This document shows, in pieces, positions 1-9,566 of a stretch of DNA of 64,000 nucleotides (position 1 is its first letter; each line of letters starts with the position of its first letter). The stretch covers positions 62,001-126,000 of the forward strand of contig NZ_JAMTCT010000006.1 of assembly GCF_024171995.1 (NCBI RefSeq). The letters run 5' to 3'. Position numbers and translations under genes: made by a program. Source of the DNA: Promicromonospora umidemergens. GTDB lineage: Bacteria; Actinomycetota; Actinomycetes; Actinomycetales; Cellulomonadaceae. Under the pieces are notes generated by a model that did not search any database, was not told the DNA's origin, and saw nothing but the letters and a program-made list of their open reading frames with translations.

Positions 1-3
1 GGC

Positions 4-702
4 TCACGCCTCGTCGTCGGCCAGCTTGTAGCCAAGGCCGCGCACCGTGAGGAGGTACTTGGGCGTACCGGGGTCCGGCTCGATCTTCGAGCGGATGCGC
101 TTCACGTGGACGTCGAGCGTCTTGGTGTCGCCCACGTAGTCGGCACCCCAGACGCGGTCGATGAGCTGCCCACGGGTCAGCACCCGGCCCGCGTTCCGCA
201 TCAGCAGCTCGAGCAGGTCGAACTCCTTGAGCGGCAGGGCCACGCTCACCCCGGAGACGGCGACGGTGTGCCGCTCCACGTCCATCCGGACCGGCCCGAC
301 CTCGAGCACCCCGTCCTCGTCGTGCTCCGCCGAGCCGCCCGGCTGCCGGCGGCGCAGCACCGCGCGCACGCGGGCCAGCAGCTCCCGGTACGAGTACGGC
401 TTGGTCACGTAGTCGTCGGCGCCGAGCTCCAGGCCCACCACCTTGTCGATCTCCGAGTCCTTGGCGGTCAGCATGATGACCGGGACGTCGCCGCGTGCCC
501 GCAGCTCCCGGCACACCTCCGTGCCCGACAGCCCCGGAAGCATCAGGTCGAGCAGCACCAGGTCCGCTCCCTCCGCGTCGTACGCAGCGAGCGCCGAGTT
601 GCCGTCGGCGGCCTCGACCACCTCGAAACCCTCGCGGGTCAGCTGGTACGTCAGCGGGTCCCGGTACGACTCTTCGTCCTCTACCACCAGGATGCGCGTC
701 AC
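4..702 (-). CDS. regX3: Two-component response regulator RegX3 (OmpR/PhoB family)
   Basis: The 232-residue protein has a receiver domain (about 1-118) followed by an OmpR-type winged helix (about 132-230). The acidic pocket, phosphoacceptor Asp52 (LLDLMLPG) and Lys101 (VTKPY) are intact. The family activates phosphate-starvation genes when phosphorylated by SenX3. The GTG start at 702 was chosen because the receiver begins there, a GAGGAGGT ribosome site lies upstream, and the GTG overlaps the senX3 stop by 4 bp (GTGA). The longer frame reading upstream is only senX3 in another frame. Position next to senX3, phoU and gpmA matches the mycobacterial order. Confidence 0.95.
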   Translation of the reverse strand: MTRILVVEDEESYRDPLTYQLTREGFEVVEAADGNSALAAYDAEGADLVLLDLMLPGLSGTEVCRELRARGDVPVIMLTAKDSEIDKVVGLELGADDYVTKPYSYRELLARVRAVLRRRQPGGSAEHDEDGVLEVGPVRMDVERHTVAVSGVSVALPLKEFDLLELLMRNAGRVLTRGQLIDRVWGADYVGDTKTLDVHVKRIRSKIEPDPGTPKYLLTVRGLGYKLADDEA

Positions 703-1937
703 GCACCTACCTCCTCGTTCTTCGTGGCCGCGTCGTCCGCGGCCTTGTGCTGGCCCTGCTGGTCCTGTCGCCCCGCGTACTCGGGCGAGGAGCCGGCCGT
801 GTCGGGCCGGTCCGCGGACGGGATCCGCAGGGTGAAGGTCGAGCCCCGACCGGGCTCTGACCACATCGTGACGTCGCCACCGTGGTCGGCCGCGACGTGC
901 TTGACGATACTGAGCCCGAGCCCGGTACCACCGGTGTCGCGCGAGCGCGCGGGATCGACCCGGTAGAAACGCTCGAAGACGCGGTCCTGCGCGTCCTCGG
1001 CGATCCCGACGCCCTGGTCGACGACGGCGATCTCGACGAGACCGCCGCGCTCGTTCACCCCGACGCCCACGCGGCTGGCGGGCCCGGAGTAGGCGACGGC
1101 GTTGTCGACCAGGTTGCGGACCGCGGTGACCAGGAGGTTGTGGTCGCCGTAGACCTCGGTGTCCAGGTCACCGCCCATGGTGATCGCGATGTTCTTGGAG
1201 TGCGCGGTGGTGCGGGCCCGGTCGACCGCCTCTTCCACGACCTCGCGGATCGGGACCGGGGTCAGCTTCGGCACCGCGCCGGCGCCCTGCAGGCGCGACA
1301 GCTCGATGATCTCCTGCACCAGCGCCGACAGCCGGACCGCCTCGCGCTGCATGCGTCCGGTGAACCGGCGCACGGCGACGGGGTCGTCCGCCGCGTCGCC
1401 CACGGTCTCCGCCAGGAGTGCCAGGGCACCCACCGGCGTCTTCAGCTCGTGGGAGACGTTGACCACGAAGTCCCGGCGGATCGCCTCGACGCGGCGTGCT
1501 TCCGTACGGTCCTCTGCGAGCACCAGCAGCCGTTCGAGGCCCAGCGGCGCCACGCGCACCTGCAGCAGCACCGTGCCCTGGCCCACCGGGCCACGCGGCA
1601 GCTCCAGCTCCTGCTCGCGGATGACACCGTCGCGTCGCACCAGGGCCACGAGGTCGGTGATAGCCGGGTGTACCAGCGCGTCGTTGCGCACCACGCCCAG
1701 CGCGTAGGCCGGCGGCGACGCCCGGATCACCTCGTCCTCGCCGTCGAGCACGACGGCGGCGGAGCGCAGCACGGAGAGCACCCGGACGAGACCCGCGTCG
1801 AGCTCGTCGGGTTCGGCCTGAGCGAGGGCGTGCTGCTGCCGCTCGGAGACGCGGAACGCCACGGTGGCGACCACGCCGACGACCACGCCGAGGATCCCGG
1901 CGGCCAGCACCGGTACCCCGGAGATGATTCCGTCCAC
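699..1937 (-). CDS. senX3: Sensor histidine kinase SenX3
   Basis: Membrane-bound kinase partner of RegX3. One hydrophobic segment (about residues 7-27) is followed by a PAS-like region, then HisKA with the H-box VNVSHELKTP, an N-box NLVDNA, and G-boxes GVGI and GGTGLGLSIVKHV. The GTG at 1937 gives 412 residues and puts the membrane helix at the extreme N terminus, as in mycobacterial SenX3. An in-frame ATG at 2015 is the alternative; it would overlap the candidate PHO-box repeats and also lacks a convincing ribosome site. A low-complexity tail follows the ATPase domain. Confidence 0.9.
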   Translation of the reverse strand: MDGIISGVPVLAAGILGVVVGVVATVAFRVSERQQHALAQAEPDELDAGLVRVLSVLRSAAVVLDGEDEVIRASPPAYALGVVRNDALVHPAITDLVALVRRDGVIREQELELPRGPVGQGTVLLQVRVAPLGLERLLVLAEDRTEARRVEAIRRDFVVNVSHELKTPVGALALLAETVGDAADDPVAVRRFTGRMQREAVRLSALVQEIIELSRLQGAGAVPKLTPVPIREVVEEAVDRARTTAHSKNIAITMGGDLDTEVYGDHNLLVTAVRNLVDNAVAYSGPASRVGVGVNERGGLVEIAVVDQGVGIAEDAQDRVFERFYRVDPARSRDTGGTGLGLSIVKHVAADHGGDVTMWSEPGRGSTFTLRIPSADRPDTAGSSPEYAGRQDQQGQHKAADDAATKNEEVGA

Positions 1938-2009
1938 GACTCCAGGGTAGGTCGACGTTTCAACCGCAGGACGACGTCGGCGGGCGCTCGGACGATCGTG
2001 TCGCCTACT

Positions 2010-2049
2010 GTTCATGTCAGGGAGGAAGAGCGTTAACCTCCCGGTACAT
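2010..2049. promoter_or_regulatory. Candidate PHO-box direct repeats between senX3 and phoU
   Basis: Four heptamers recur with an 11-nt period: GTTCATG (2010), GGAGGAA (2021), GTTAACC (2032) and GGTACAT (2043). Actinobacterial PhoP/RegX3 sites are typically GTTCACC-like heptamers on an 11-nt period, so the first and third units are the best matches. The site lies in the divergent promoter region and would suit autoregulation of senX3-regX3 and control of phoU. This is inferred from spacing and similarity only. Confidence 0.4.
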
Positions 2050-2210
2050 CGCGCCGTCGAACCTTGGCGGGTGCGGGCGGTAGCTGTGCCGTGCGCCGTT
2101 CCGGTAATCGTCCGGGCGGTCGGCCCGGCCGCGCGTCGGCCCCGCCGCCCTTCGGCGGCGCGACAGCGGACGCGTACCCGTCCGTGCGCCCCGAGTGCGA
2201 GAGGAAACCG

Positions 2211-2858
2211 ATGCGACAGATCTTCGAAGCTGAGCTCCAGCAGGTCGGAGACGACCTGACCGAGATGAGCAGGCTCGTGGAGTCCGCCATCACCCGTGCC
2301 GGCACAGCGCTGCTGGAAGCCGACCTCCAGCTGGCTCAGGAGGTGATCGCCTCCGACAAGACCATCGACGCCATCGAGGACTCCCTCGACGCACGGTGCG
2401 TGCACCTGCTGGCGCAGCAGGCCCCTGTCGCCACCGACCTGCGGATCGTCGTGAGCGCCCTGCGCATGAGCGCCTCCCTCGAGCGCATGGGCGACCTCGC
2501 CCGGCACGTGGCACAGGTGGCGCGCGGACGCTACCCGGCGCAGGCGATCGTGCCTGAGGCACGAGAGACCTTCGTGAACATGCACGACGCCGCCGTGCGC
2601 GTGGCCCAGCGCACCACCAAGCTGCTCGCCACACGCGACCTCACGGTGGCCGAGGCTCTCGAACGGGAGGACGACCGGCTCGACGAGCTGCACCAGGAGT
2701 CGTTCAACAAGCTGCTGGCGCCGGAGTGGCAGGGCACCGTCCAGGAGGCCGTCGACGTGACGCTCGTGGCTCGTTACTACGAGCGGTTCGGCGACCACGG
2801 TGTGTCGGTGGCGAGGCGCGTGACGTTCCTGGTGACAGGCGACTTCCACGACGAGTGA
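2211..2858 (+). CDS. phoU: Phosphate signalling protein PhoU
   Basis: The 215-residue all-helical protein carries two PhoU repeats, each with an acidic metal-binding signature of the E-x-x-x-D type (SLERMGDLARH and YYERFGDHGVS). PhoU restrains the Pst transporter and its cognate sensor kinase. ATG 2211 is preceded by GAGAGGA with a 5-nt gap; an in-frame upstream ATG at 2064 would add a low-complexity leader and was not used. It is divergent from senX3 and convergent with gpmA. Confidence 0.95.
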   Translation: MRQIFEAELQQVGDDLTEMSRLVESAITRAGTALLEADLQLAQEVIASDKTIDAIEDSLDARCVHLLAQQAPVATDLRIVVSALRMSASLERMGDLARHVAQVARGRYPAQAIVPEARETFVNMHDAAVRVAQRTTKLLATRDLTVAEALEREDDRLDELHQESFNKLLAPEWQGTVQEAVDVTLVARYYERFGDHGVSVARRVTFLVTGDFHDE

Positions 2859-2880
2859 CGCGTCCCGGACGAGCGAGTCT

Positions 2881-2944
2881 CGCCCGAGAACGACCTGAGG
2901 GGCCGGTTCCTGTCGGAATCGGCCCCTCAGGTCGTTCTCGGGCG
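2881..2944. terminator. Bidirectional terminator hairpin between phoU and gpmA
   Basis: Arms 2881-2905 and 2920-2944 are perfect 25-bp inverted repeats. Pairing continues inward to about 30 bp, including one G-T pair, leaving a TGTC tetraloop. It lies between convergent stops, so it can serve both genes. Confidence 0.85.
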
Positions 2945-2961
2945 GACTGGTGATCGGCGCG

Positions 2962-3702
2962 TCAGCGGCCCTGGTTGGCGACCGCGGCGATCGCGTCCTT
3001 CGCGGCCTCCGCGTCCAGGTAGGTGCCGCCCGGCTTCACCGGGGCGAGGGTCTCCTCGTCCAGCTCGTAGACCAGCGGGATGCCCGTCGGGATGTTCAGC
3101 CCGGCGATGGCCTCGTCGGAGACACCGTCGAGGTGCTTCACCAGGGCGCGCAGCGAGTTGCCGTGGGCTGCGACGAGCACCGTCTTGCCGGCCTTGAGGT
3201 CGGGCACGATCTCGCTCTCCCAGTACGGCAGGGCGCGCTCGAGGACGAGGTTGAGGGCCTCCGTGCGGATGACGGGGGCGTCGGCGTAGCGGGGGTCCGC
3301 GTCCTGGCTGAACTCCGAGCCCAGCTCGATCTCCGGCGGCGGCACGTCGTAGGAGCGGCGCCACAGCATGAACTGCTCCTCGCCGAACTCGGCGAGCGTC
3401 TGCTTCTTGTCCTTGCCCTGCAGCGCGCCGTAGTGGCGCTCGTTGAGGCGCCAGCTGCGCTTGACCGGGATCCAGTGGCGGTCGGCGACGTCGAGCGCCA
3501 GGTTCGCCGTCATGATCGCGCGGCGCAGCAGCGACGTGTGCAGGATGTCCGGGTGCACGCCCGCCTCCTTGAGGAGCGCGCCACCGCGCTTTGCCTCCTC
3601 GACGCCCTTCTCGGAGAGGGGTACGTCCACCCAGCCGGTGAACAGGTTCTTCGCGTTCCACTCGCTCTCGCCATGGCGAAGCAGCACAAGGTTGTAGGTC
3701 AT
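2962..3702 (-). CDS. gpmA: 2,3-bisphosphoglycerate-dependent phosphoglycerate mutase
   Basis: The 246-residue enzyme interconverts 3- and 2-phosphoglycerate in glycolysis. The phosphohistidine motif [12 protein letters not shown] is at residues 5-16 and the second catalytic His is in [16 protein letters not shown] (about 176-190). The catalytic Arg (SLLRRA) and Glu (LNERHYG) are present. The start is fixed by the conserved [12 protein letters not shown] terminus. It lies next to senX3-regX3 and mshA as in mycobacteria. Confidence 0.96.
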   Translation of the reverse strand: MTYNLVLLRHGESEWNAKNLFTGWVDVPLSEKGVEEAKRGGALLKEAGVHPDILHTSLLRRAIMTANLALDVADRHWIPVKRSWRLNERHYGALQGKDKKQTLAEFGEEQFMLWRRSYDVPPPEIELGSEFSQDADPRYADAPVIRTEALNLVLERALPYWESEIVPDLKAGKTVLVAAHGNSLRALVKHLDGVSDEAIAGLNIPTGIPLVYELDEETLAPVKPGGTYLDAEAAKDAIAAVANQGR

Positions 3703-3766
3703 GCCCCCATCTTGCCGCACTCGCCGAGGGCTTGAGCGTGACGCCCGCGCGGGGCCGCCGTCGGCG

Positions 3767-5110
3767 TCAGACCGACGCGCGGCGGTGCTTTCTTGCCTCC
3801 TCGTAGACGTCCAGCATCTCGTCGGCCGCGCGGTCCCAGGCGAACCTGGTCGCCGAGGCGCGAGCGCCCACGGCCAGGCGGGCCCGGAGCGCGTCGTCGT
3901 CCAGGAGGCTCTTGAGGACCAGCGCCCAGCTCTCGGGCTCGTGGTCGGGCACGAGGACACCCGAGACGCCGTCCTCGACCACGGTGCGCAGCCCGCCCAC
4001 CGCTGCCGCCACCACCGGGGTCCCCGACGCCTGCGCCTCTGCCGCGACCAGGCCGAACGACTCGCTGTGCGACGGCACCGCCACCAGGTCGGCCGCACGG
4101 AAGTAGCCGGCCAGCGTCCGCTGCGGCACCGGCGGACGTACCCGCACGTGGGCGGCCACTCCCTCCTGGTAGGCGAGCGCCTCGAGCTCGCGGACCGCCG
4201 TCGGCCGGCCGGACGCGCCGCCCAGCACCACGAGCAGCGGTGGCTGCCCGTCCCCCTGTGACCAGATGCGCTCCCCCAGCGCCCGCACCAGCACGTCAGG
4301 CCCCTTGAGCAGCTGCACGCGGCCGGCGAACAGCACGATCTGCCGGTCGACCGGCAGCGCGAGGTGCTCCCTCAGCTCGGCTCGCTGCGCGGCTCGCTGC
4401 CGGTCCGGCTCCGCCGGATCCCCTCCCTCGGCCTTCGGGAACGGGGAGAACACGCCGAGGTCCACGCCAGGCTGCACCACGCGCACCCGGTCGGGGTCGG
4501 CCCGGTAGTCCCGCACCAGCTCGCCTGCCTCCTCCTCGGTGTTCGCGACCAGGGCGTCGGCCTCGGCGACCACCTGCTCCTCGCCGATGATCCGGCCCTG
4601 CGGCTCGGGTGCGTCTCCCGGTGCGAGGGACGCGTTCTTCACCCTGGCCATGGTGTGCATGGTGTGCACCAGCGGGACGTCCCAGCGCTCCGCGGCGAGC
4701 CAGCCCACCTGGCCCGACAGCCAGTAGTGGGTGTGCAGCACGTCGTACCAGCCCTCCGGCCGGTGCGCCTCGGCGCGCAGCACGCCTGCCGCGAACGCGC
4801 ACAGCTGGCCCGGCAGGTCGTTCTTGTCCAGCCCCTCGTACGGCCCCGCCGAGACGTGGATGACGCGGATCCCTGGCTCGGCGTCGGTCACCTTCGGCTG
4901 TGCGGACGACGTCGCCCGCGTGTAGATCTCCACCTGCGCGCCACGCCGGGCGAGCGCCCGGGACAGCTCCAGCACGTACACGTTCATGCCGCCGGCGTCG
5001 CCAGTCCCGGGCTGCTCCAGCGGCGACGTGTGCACGGAGACCATCGCGATCCGGAGCGGACGGGGCACGTCCGGCTCGGCGAGGCCTGGCGGCAGGCTGT
5101 CGCGCATCAT
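3767..5110 (-). CDS. mshA: D-inositol-3-phosphate glycosyltransferase (mycothiol synthesis)
   Basis: This GT4-type enzyme transfers GlcNAc to inositol-3-phosphate, the first step of mycothiol synthesis. The 447-residue protein has the N-terminal signature [23 protein letters not shown] shortened here to [10 protein letters not shown], the HTHYWLSG motif, and the C-terminal donor motif [20 protein letters not shown] (20 residues). ATG 5110 overlaps the upstream lactonase stop by 4 bp (ATGA); a second ATG at 5107 has better spacing from GGAGG. Coupled translation with the lactonase is likely. Confidence 0.94.
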   Translation of the reverse strand: MMRDSLPPGLAEPDVPRPLRIAMVSVHTSPLEQPGTGDAGGMNVYVLELSRALARRGAQVEIYTRATSSAQPKVTDAEPGIRVIHVSAGPYEGLDKNDLPGQLCAFAAGVLRAEAHRPEGWYDVLHTHYWLSGQVGWLAAERWDVPLVHTMHTMARVKNASLAPGDAPEPQGRIIGEEQVVAEADALVANTEEEAGELVRDYRADPDRVRVVQPGVDLGVFSPFPKAEGGDPAEPDRQRAAQRAELREHLALPVDRQIVLFAGRVQLLKGPDVLVRALGERIWSQGDGQPPLLVVLGGASGRPTAVRELEALAYQEGVAAHVRVRPPVPQRTLAGYFRAADLVAVPSHSESFGLVAAEAQASGTPVVAAAVGGLRTVVEDGVSGVLVPDHEPESWALVLKSLLDDDALRARLAVGARASATRFAWDRAADEMLDVYEEARKHRRASV

Positions 5111-6192
5111 GCCTCCAGGACGCACGCAGGCACGGGCAGCTCCAGTCGGTCCGTGATGTCGCCCTTGCCCGACGCGCGGTCGAGCCGGACCGCGATCAGC
5201 TCGCCGGTGTTCTGCGCCGCCACGATCACGACGCCGCTGTCGGCCAGGACCGCGTGGTGGCGCGGCCACGCACCCGCGCCCAGCTCGACGTCGGACACGT
5301 TCTCGATGGTCAGGTGCCCCACGTGGCCGGGGCCTGCGGCCTCGGCCACGGCCTCACGGACCCGGAGCACCGACAGGACGTCCGGGCCGCGCACGCCCAC
5401 GTGCACCAGGTCGCCGGCGACGGTGATGTGCGAGGGGTAGCCGGGGGCGCCGTCGGGCATGGTCCGCCCCGTGATCGCCACGGAGCCCACGTGCTCGAGG
5501 CGGCCGGGGCCCGCGGGGACCAGGACGTGCAGGCGGCAGTCCAGCTCGCCCACGAGCAGGATCGTGCCGTCGGCCAGCTCGACCAGGTGACGCGGGCCCG
5601 TCCCCGGTGGCAGGACGGCGGCGACCTCGCCGCGCGACGGCTCCGCGACAGCGGAGCCGGGCAGCTCGAGGGGGTAGGTGCGCAGCTCGTCGGTGCCGAG
5701 ATCGGACACCAGGACGCGGTCGCCCCAGACGTGCGCGAAGTGGGCGTGCGACCCCTCCTGCCGGTCGGCGACCGGGCCGGAGCCCTCGTGCGCGAAGGTG
5801 CGTGGCGTACCGAGCCCGCCGGCCGGGCCCAGCGCGACCACGGCCGCCGTCCCGTCGCCGTAGTTCGCCACCCAGGCAGCGGTGCCGGTCGTCACCACGT
5901 GGCACGGGCTCGCGCCGCCCGAGGCGACGCTCCCGGCGGGGGCGAGCGCACCGGCGTCGGACACACGGAAGGCGCTGACTACACCTTCGTCCGCCTCGGT
6001 CACCGCCAGGAGCGTTCCTCCGGAGGGGTCCAGCGCCAGGAACGACGGCGCGGCGACCGGCGCGACGAGCTCGCCGCCCGCGAACCGGCCGTTCGGGTCG
6101 ACGCCGACGCGCCAGATCCCCTCGCCGCCGCCGGGCGCGCTCCCCGCCGTCGGATAGGTACCGATCCACAGGGCAGCGGTAGGGATGCTCAT
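5107..6192 (-). CDS. Lactonase-family beta-propeller protein (6-phosphogluconolactonase-like)
   Basis: The 361-residue protein resembles the seven-bladed propeller lactonase family (Pgl of the E. coli YbhE type). It has the family start LWIGTYP, the [15 protein letters not shown] repeat-type blade, and the HAHFAHV and GTGPRHL motifs. It could hydrolyse 6-phosphogluconolactone, but many homologues have untested substrates. It heads a two-gene unit with mshA. ATG 6192 is six bases after a TAGGCT box, so the message is probably leaderless. Confidence 0.8.
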   Translation of the reverse strand: MSIPTAALWIGTYPTAGSAPGGGEGIWRVGVDPNGRFAGGELVAPVAAPSFLALDPSGGTLLAVTEADEGVVSAFRVSDAGALAPAGSVASGGASPCHVVTTGTAAWVANYGDGTAAVVALGPAGGLGTPRTFAHEGSGPVADRQEGSHAHFAHVWGDRVLVSDLGTDELRTYPLELPGSAVAEPSRGEVAAVLPPGTGPRHLVELADGTILLVGELDCRLHVLVPAGPGRLEHVGSVAITGRTMPDGAPGYPSHITVAGDLVHVGVRGPDVLSVLRVREAVAEAAGPGHVGHLTIENVSDVELGAGAWPRHHAVLADSGVVIVAAQNTGELIAVRLDRASGKGDITDRLELPVPACVLEA

Positions 6193-6198
6193 GCATCC

Positions 6199-6204
6199 AG
6201 CCTA
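6199..6204 (-). promoter_or_regulatory. -10 box of a leaderless promoter (lactonase-mshA)
   Basis: TAGGCT is followed by six bases and then the ATG at 6192. The spacing puts the transcription start at or next to the start codon. The same hexamer and spacing precede cofD at 47384. Confidence 0.6.
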
Positions 6205-6240
6205 ATGACGTTTCGCCGGTGCTCTCGCCGGAATGCACGA

Positions 6241-6276
6241 CGCCCCGGCCGCCCCCGTCATGGGGGCGCCGGGGCG
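6241..6276 (-). terminator. Terminator hairpin after lsr2
   Basis: GC-rich arms 6241-6256 and 6262-6276 pair with one bulged base around a GTCAT loop, 27 bases beyond the lsr2 stop. Confidence 0.7.
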
Positions 6277-6302
6277 CAATATGCCGTCGTGTCGGCGACG
6301 CG

Positions 6303-6632
6303 TCAGCCGTTGGCCTTCGCGTATGCCTCCTGGACCTCGGCCGCGATACGGCCACGGTCGCTCACGGTGTAGCCATTGGCCTTGGCCCATTCACGGACCG
6401 CTGCCGTATCGCTGCCCGAACGCGACCGCCGCGTGGTGGCAGTGCGCGCGACCGGCGACTTCACCTTGCGTGCGTGGCCGACCCACGAAGCGAGCGCGTC
6501 ACGCAGCTGAGTCGCGTGCTCGGCGTTGAGGTCGATCTCGTAGGAGACGCCGTCGAGGCCGAAGTTCACGGTCTCGTCAGCGGCACCGCCATCGATGTCA
6601 TCTTCGAGAACGAGCTGAACCTTCTGAACCAT
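6303..6632 (-). CDS. lsr2: Nucleoid-associated protein Lsr2
   Basis: The 109-residue protein is an H-NS-like DNA-bridging xenogeneic silencer of actinobacteria. It has the dimerisation start MVQKVQLVLEDD and a C-terminal DNA-binding domain with the AT-minor-groove motif RGR (SDRGRIAAEV). ATG 6632 fits the family N terminus exactly. The upstream region is AT-rich compared with its surroundings, which is usual for an autoregulated lsr2 gene. Confidence 0.96.
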   Translation of the reverse strand: MVQKVQLVLEDDIDGGAADETVNFGLDGVSYEIDLNAEHATQLRDALASWVGHARKVKSPVARTATTRRSRSGSDTAAVREWAKANGYTVSDRGRIAAEVQEAYAKANG

Positions 6633-6693
6633 ACGGGTACTTCCCTTCCACGCCACTAATACCGGGGTTAGTTCGTGAGCATGCCGCACTCAA

Positions 6694-6709
6694 TATTGAC
6701 ATGTCAATA
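6694..6709. promoter_or_regulatory. 16-bp perfect palindrome upstream of lsr2
   Basis: TATTGACATGTCAATA is perfectly self-complementary and lies 62 bases before the lsr2 ATG in an AT-rich patch. Each strand presents a TTGACA -35-like hexamer. It may be a promoter element, an operator, or an Lsr2 nucleation site; no strong -10 hexamer follows at ideal spacing. Confidence 0.45.
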
Positions 6710-6807
6710 ATGGGCATGTGACACCGATCACGAAAACTTCACCCCGGGCTGGTGAAGTGCGTGGATTTGGTCCGGATGGTCAGCAGGGATAACCTCGGCC
6801 GCGCGGA

Positions 6808-6990
6808 TCAGCGCGAAGGGGAATTCGCCGCGTTTTCTGCTGTCGCCGTCATGCCTTCGCGATCCATTCGGTCGAGAGCCTCGCGCTCGTGGCGGTCGGC
6901 GCGAAAGATCTTGCGCATCGAAAACCAGAACAACAGGCCGACACCCACCGAGGGCGTGAGCCCGGCGAGTACTGCAAGCGTCGTATCCAT
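6808..6990 (-). CDS. Small single-pass membrane protein
   Basis: This 60-residue protein has one hydrophobic helix (about residues 5-24, ending GVGLLFWF) followed by a basic, charged cytoplasmic tail (RKIFRADRHERE). GAGGA stands 7 bases before ATG 6990; the adjacent GTG at 6993 is an alternative start. No function is recognised. It lies between lysS and lsr2 on the same strand. Confidence 0.7.
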   Translation of the reverse strand: MDTTLAVLAGLTPSVGVGLLFWFSMRKIFRADRHEREALDRMDREGMTATAENAANSPSR

Positions 6991-7029
6991 CACAAGATCC
7001 TCACAAACTCGTCTGCACCGATTGAAATC

Positions 7030-8559
7030 TCAGGCCTGCGGCTTCACCAGCGGGAAAAGGATGGTCTCGCGGATGCCCTGGCCCGTCAGCGCCATGAGCA
7101 GGCGGTCGATCCCCATGCCCATTCCGCCCGAAGGGGGCATCGCGAATTCCATCGCGGTCAAGAAGTCCTCGTCCAGCAGCATGGCCTCGTCGTCGCCGGC
7201 CGCGGCCATCCTGGCCTGCGCCTCGAGACGCTGGCGCTGGATCACCGGGTCGACCAGCTCGGAATAGCCGGTGGCCAGCTCGACACCACGGATGTACAGG
7301 TCCCACTTCTCGACCTGTCCCTTCTCCGAACGGTGATCCCGGGTGAGCGGTGACGTCTCCACCGGAAAGTCCATGACGAACGTCGGCGCCGACAGGTGGT
7401 CGCCCACGCGGTGCTCCCAGAGCGTCTCGACGAGCTTTCCATGATTCAGGATCTTCTTGTTGCCGACCTCGACATCCAGACGCTCGGCGATCTTCTCGAG
7501 CTCCTCGACCGACGTGTCGCCGGTGATCTCCTCGCCCAGGCTTTCGGACAGCGAGGCGTACATCCGCAGGTTTGCCCATTCTCCGCCGAGCTCGTACTCG
7601 GAACCGTCCGGAAGAGTCACCAGCGTGGTGCCGAGAACGTCACGGGCCGCCGTCTGCACCAGATCCTTGGTGAGCGCGCCGATGGTGTTGTAATCCCCGT
7701 AGGCCTCGTACGCCTCCAGCATGGCGAACTCCGGCGAGTGCGACGAGTCCGCGCCCTCGTTGCGGAAGTTCCGGTTGATCTCGAAGACCTTCTCGACACC
7801 GCCGACGACCGCCTTCTTGAGGAAGATCTCCGGCGCGATGCGCAGGAAGAGCTCCAGGTCGTACGCATTCATGTGCGTCGAGAAAGGCCGGGCCGTGGCA
7901 CCCGAGGCAATGGTCTGCAGCATGGGCGTCTCGACCTCGAGAAAGCTGCGACGGTGGAAGTTCTCACGCAGAGAACGCACTACGCCGGCGCGCAGGCGCA
8001 CCATGTCGCGGGCCGCGGGCCGTGCGATCAGGTCGACGTAGCGCTGTCGCACGCGCGCCTCCTCGGACAGGTCCTTGTGCAGGACCGGGAGGGGGCGCAG
8101 CGACTTCGCCGCCATCTGCCACTCGTCCGCGAAGATGCTCAGCTCACCACGCCGCGACGAACCGACGCGGCCGTGCAGGAAGAGGTGGTCGCCCAGGTCG
8201 ACGTCGGTCTTGAAGGCCGCGAGCGCCTCCTCGCCGAGCACGGCAAGGCTCAGCATGCCCTGGAGGCGGTTGCCCTCGCCGTCCTGCAGCGTGACGAAGC
8301 ACAGCTTGCCGCCGATGCGGATGAAGACCACCCGGCCGGCGACGCCGACGACGTCGTCCGTCTCCTGCCCGGCCTCGAGGTGGTCGTAGGCCGTGCGGAC
8401 CTCGGTGATGGCGTGCGTGACCGGCACGGTGACCGGGTACGCCTCGGTGCCGCGCGCCAGGAGGCGCTCACGCTTCTCGCGCCGGATCCGCAGCTGCTCG
8501 GGCAGGTCGTCGGTCGGCGGGGCAGCGGTGCTCTCGGCAGCGGAGTTCTCGTCAGTCAC
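7030..8559 (-). CDS. lysS: Lysyl-tRNA synthetase, class II
   Basis: The 509-residue enzyme charges tRNA-Lys. It has an N-terminal OB-fold anticodon-binding domain (about 60-170) and a class II core with motif 2 [14 protein letters not shown] and motif 3 [15 protein letters not shown]. The GTG start at 8559 is preferred over the ATG at 8622 because TAGAAT lies seven bases upstream, which predicts a leaderless message starting at the GTG. Confidence 0.95.
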   Translation of the reverse strand: MTDENSAAESTAAPPTDDLPEQLRIRREKRERLLARGTEAYPVTVPVTHAITEVRTAYDHLEAGQETDDVVGVAGRVVFIRIGGKLCFVTLQDGEGNRLQGMLSLAVLGEEALAAFKTDVDLGDHLFLHGRVGSSRRGELSIFADEWQMAAKSLRPLPVLHKDLSEEARVRQRYVDLIARPAARDMVRLRAGVVRSLRENFHRRSFLEVETPMLQTIASGATARPFSTHMNAYDLELFLRIAPEIFLKKAVVGGVEKVFEINRNFRNEGADSSHSPEFAMLEAYEAYGDYNTIGALTKDLVQTAARDVLGTTLVTLPDGSEYELGGEWANLRMYASLSESLGEEITGDTSVEELEKIAERLDVEVGNKKILNHGKLVETLWEHRVGDHLSAPTFVMDFPVETSPLTRDHRSEKGQVEKWDLYIRGVELATGYSELVDPVIQRQRLEAQARMAAAGDDEAMLLDEDFLTAMEFAMPPSGGMGMGIDRLLMALTGQGIRETILFPLVKPQA

Positions 8560-8566
8560 CCGAGCG

Positions 8567-8572
8567 ATTCTA
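8567..8572 (-). promoter_or_regulatory. -10 box of the lysS leaderless promoter
   Basis: TAGAAT matches the consensus at five of six positions and ends seven bases before the GTG start codon of lysS. Confidence 0.6.
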
Positions 8573-8636
8573 TCGGGGCCACCAGCTGATTCCTTCCCGC
8601 TGTGACGCACCTCCCCAGCCATCGGTCGTCGGCGGG

Positions 8637-9566
8637 TCAGGCGCGCAGGTCCAGGGCCAGGTCCAGGATTCCGGCGCTGTGGGTCAGGGCGCCCACCGAC
8701 AGGAAGTCCACGCCCGTGCTCGCGACCTTCCGCGCCTTGTCGAGCGTCAGGTTGCCGGTCGCCTCCAGCTCGACGTGCGCGGGGACGCCGTCGCGCCCCT
8801 CCCGCTCGCGGACGGCGGCCACCGTCTCCGCGAGGCGGTCCGGCTCCATGTTGTCGAGCAGCAGGAAGTCCGCGCCAGAGGCCAGGGCCTCGAGGGCCTG
8901 AGCGGTCGTGTCTGCCTCGACCTGGATCTGCACGTCGGGGAACGTCTCCCGCACGGCACGGACCGCCGCGGCGACCGACCCGGCGGCGACCACGTGGTTG
9001 TCCTTGACCATGGCGACGTCGTACAGGCCCATGCGCTTGTTCGTGCCGCCGCCTGCGCGCACCGCGTACTTCTGCAGCGCACGCAGACCAGGTGTCGTCT
9101 TGCGGGTGTCGAGCACCTGCGCCCCTGTGCCCGCGAGCTCGCGGGCGAAGGCCCGCGTCGCCGTGGCGACGCCCGAGGCGCGGCTCGCCAGGTTGAGCAG
9201 GGTCCGCTCCGCGACGAGCAGCACCAGGGTGCGGCCCTCCAGCGTCGCCAGAACCTGGCCCGTGGTGACCGCGTCGCCGTCCTGCGCGTGGAAGGTGACG
9301 CTCGGCGGCTCGAGGCCCAGGCGGTTCGCCACCTGGTCCAGGACTTCCCCCACCACCACGAGCCCCGCGACGACGCCGTCCTCGCGTGCCGCGAGCTCGG
9401 CAACCCCCGTGGCCGACGGCGGGATGGTCGCCTGCGAGGTCACGTCGCGCCCCGGCGCCGGGCCCAGGTCCTCGTCGAGGGCGACCTCGACGGTGCGGGC
9501 CACCCAGGCGGCGTCGAGCCCCGGTGTGACCGTCGAGGGGGTGGCGAAGACGGGGAGAGTGCTCAC
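8637..9566 (-). CDS. nadC: Nicotinate-nucleotide pyrophosphorylase (carboxylating)
   Basis: The 309-residue quinolinate phosphoribosyltransferase makes nicotinate mononucleotide in de novo NAD synthesis. The active-site region [20 protein letters not shown] (20 residues) and the KDNH, VEAD, LLDNM and EATGN motifs are intact. The GTG at 9566 overlaps the GntR stop by 4 bp. Its pathway partner nadB lies 8.2 kb away beyond the pyroglutamate block, although the two are usually adjacent. Confidence 0.95.
   Translation of the reverse strand: MSTLPVFATPSTVTPGLDAAWVARTVEVALDEDLGPAPGRDVTSQATIPPSATGVAELAAREDGVVAGLVVVGEVLDQVANRLGLEPPSVTFHAQDGDAVTTGQVLATLEGRTLVLLVAERTLLNLASRASGVATATRAFARELAGTGAQVLDTRKTTPGLRALQKYAVRAGGGTNKRMGLYDVAMVKDNHVVAAGSVAAAVRAVRETFPDVQIQVEADTTAQALEALASGADFLLLDNMEPDRLAETVAAVREREGRDGVPAHVELEATGNLTLDKARKVASTGVDFLSVGALTHSAGILDLALDLRA

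Noticed and set aside
2959-3661. Overlapping leftward frame across gpmA
   Set aside because: Frame-shifted shadow of gpmA without any conserved motif.
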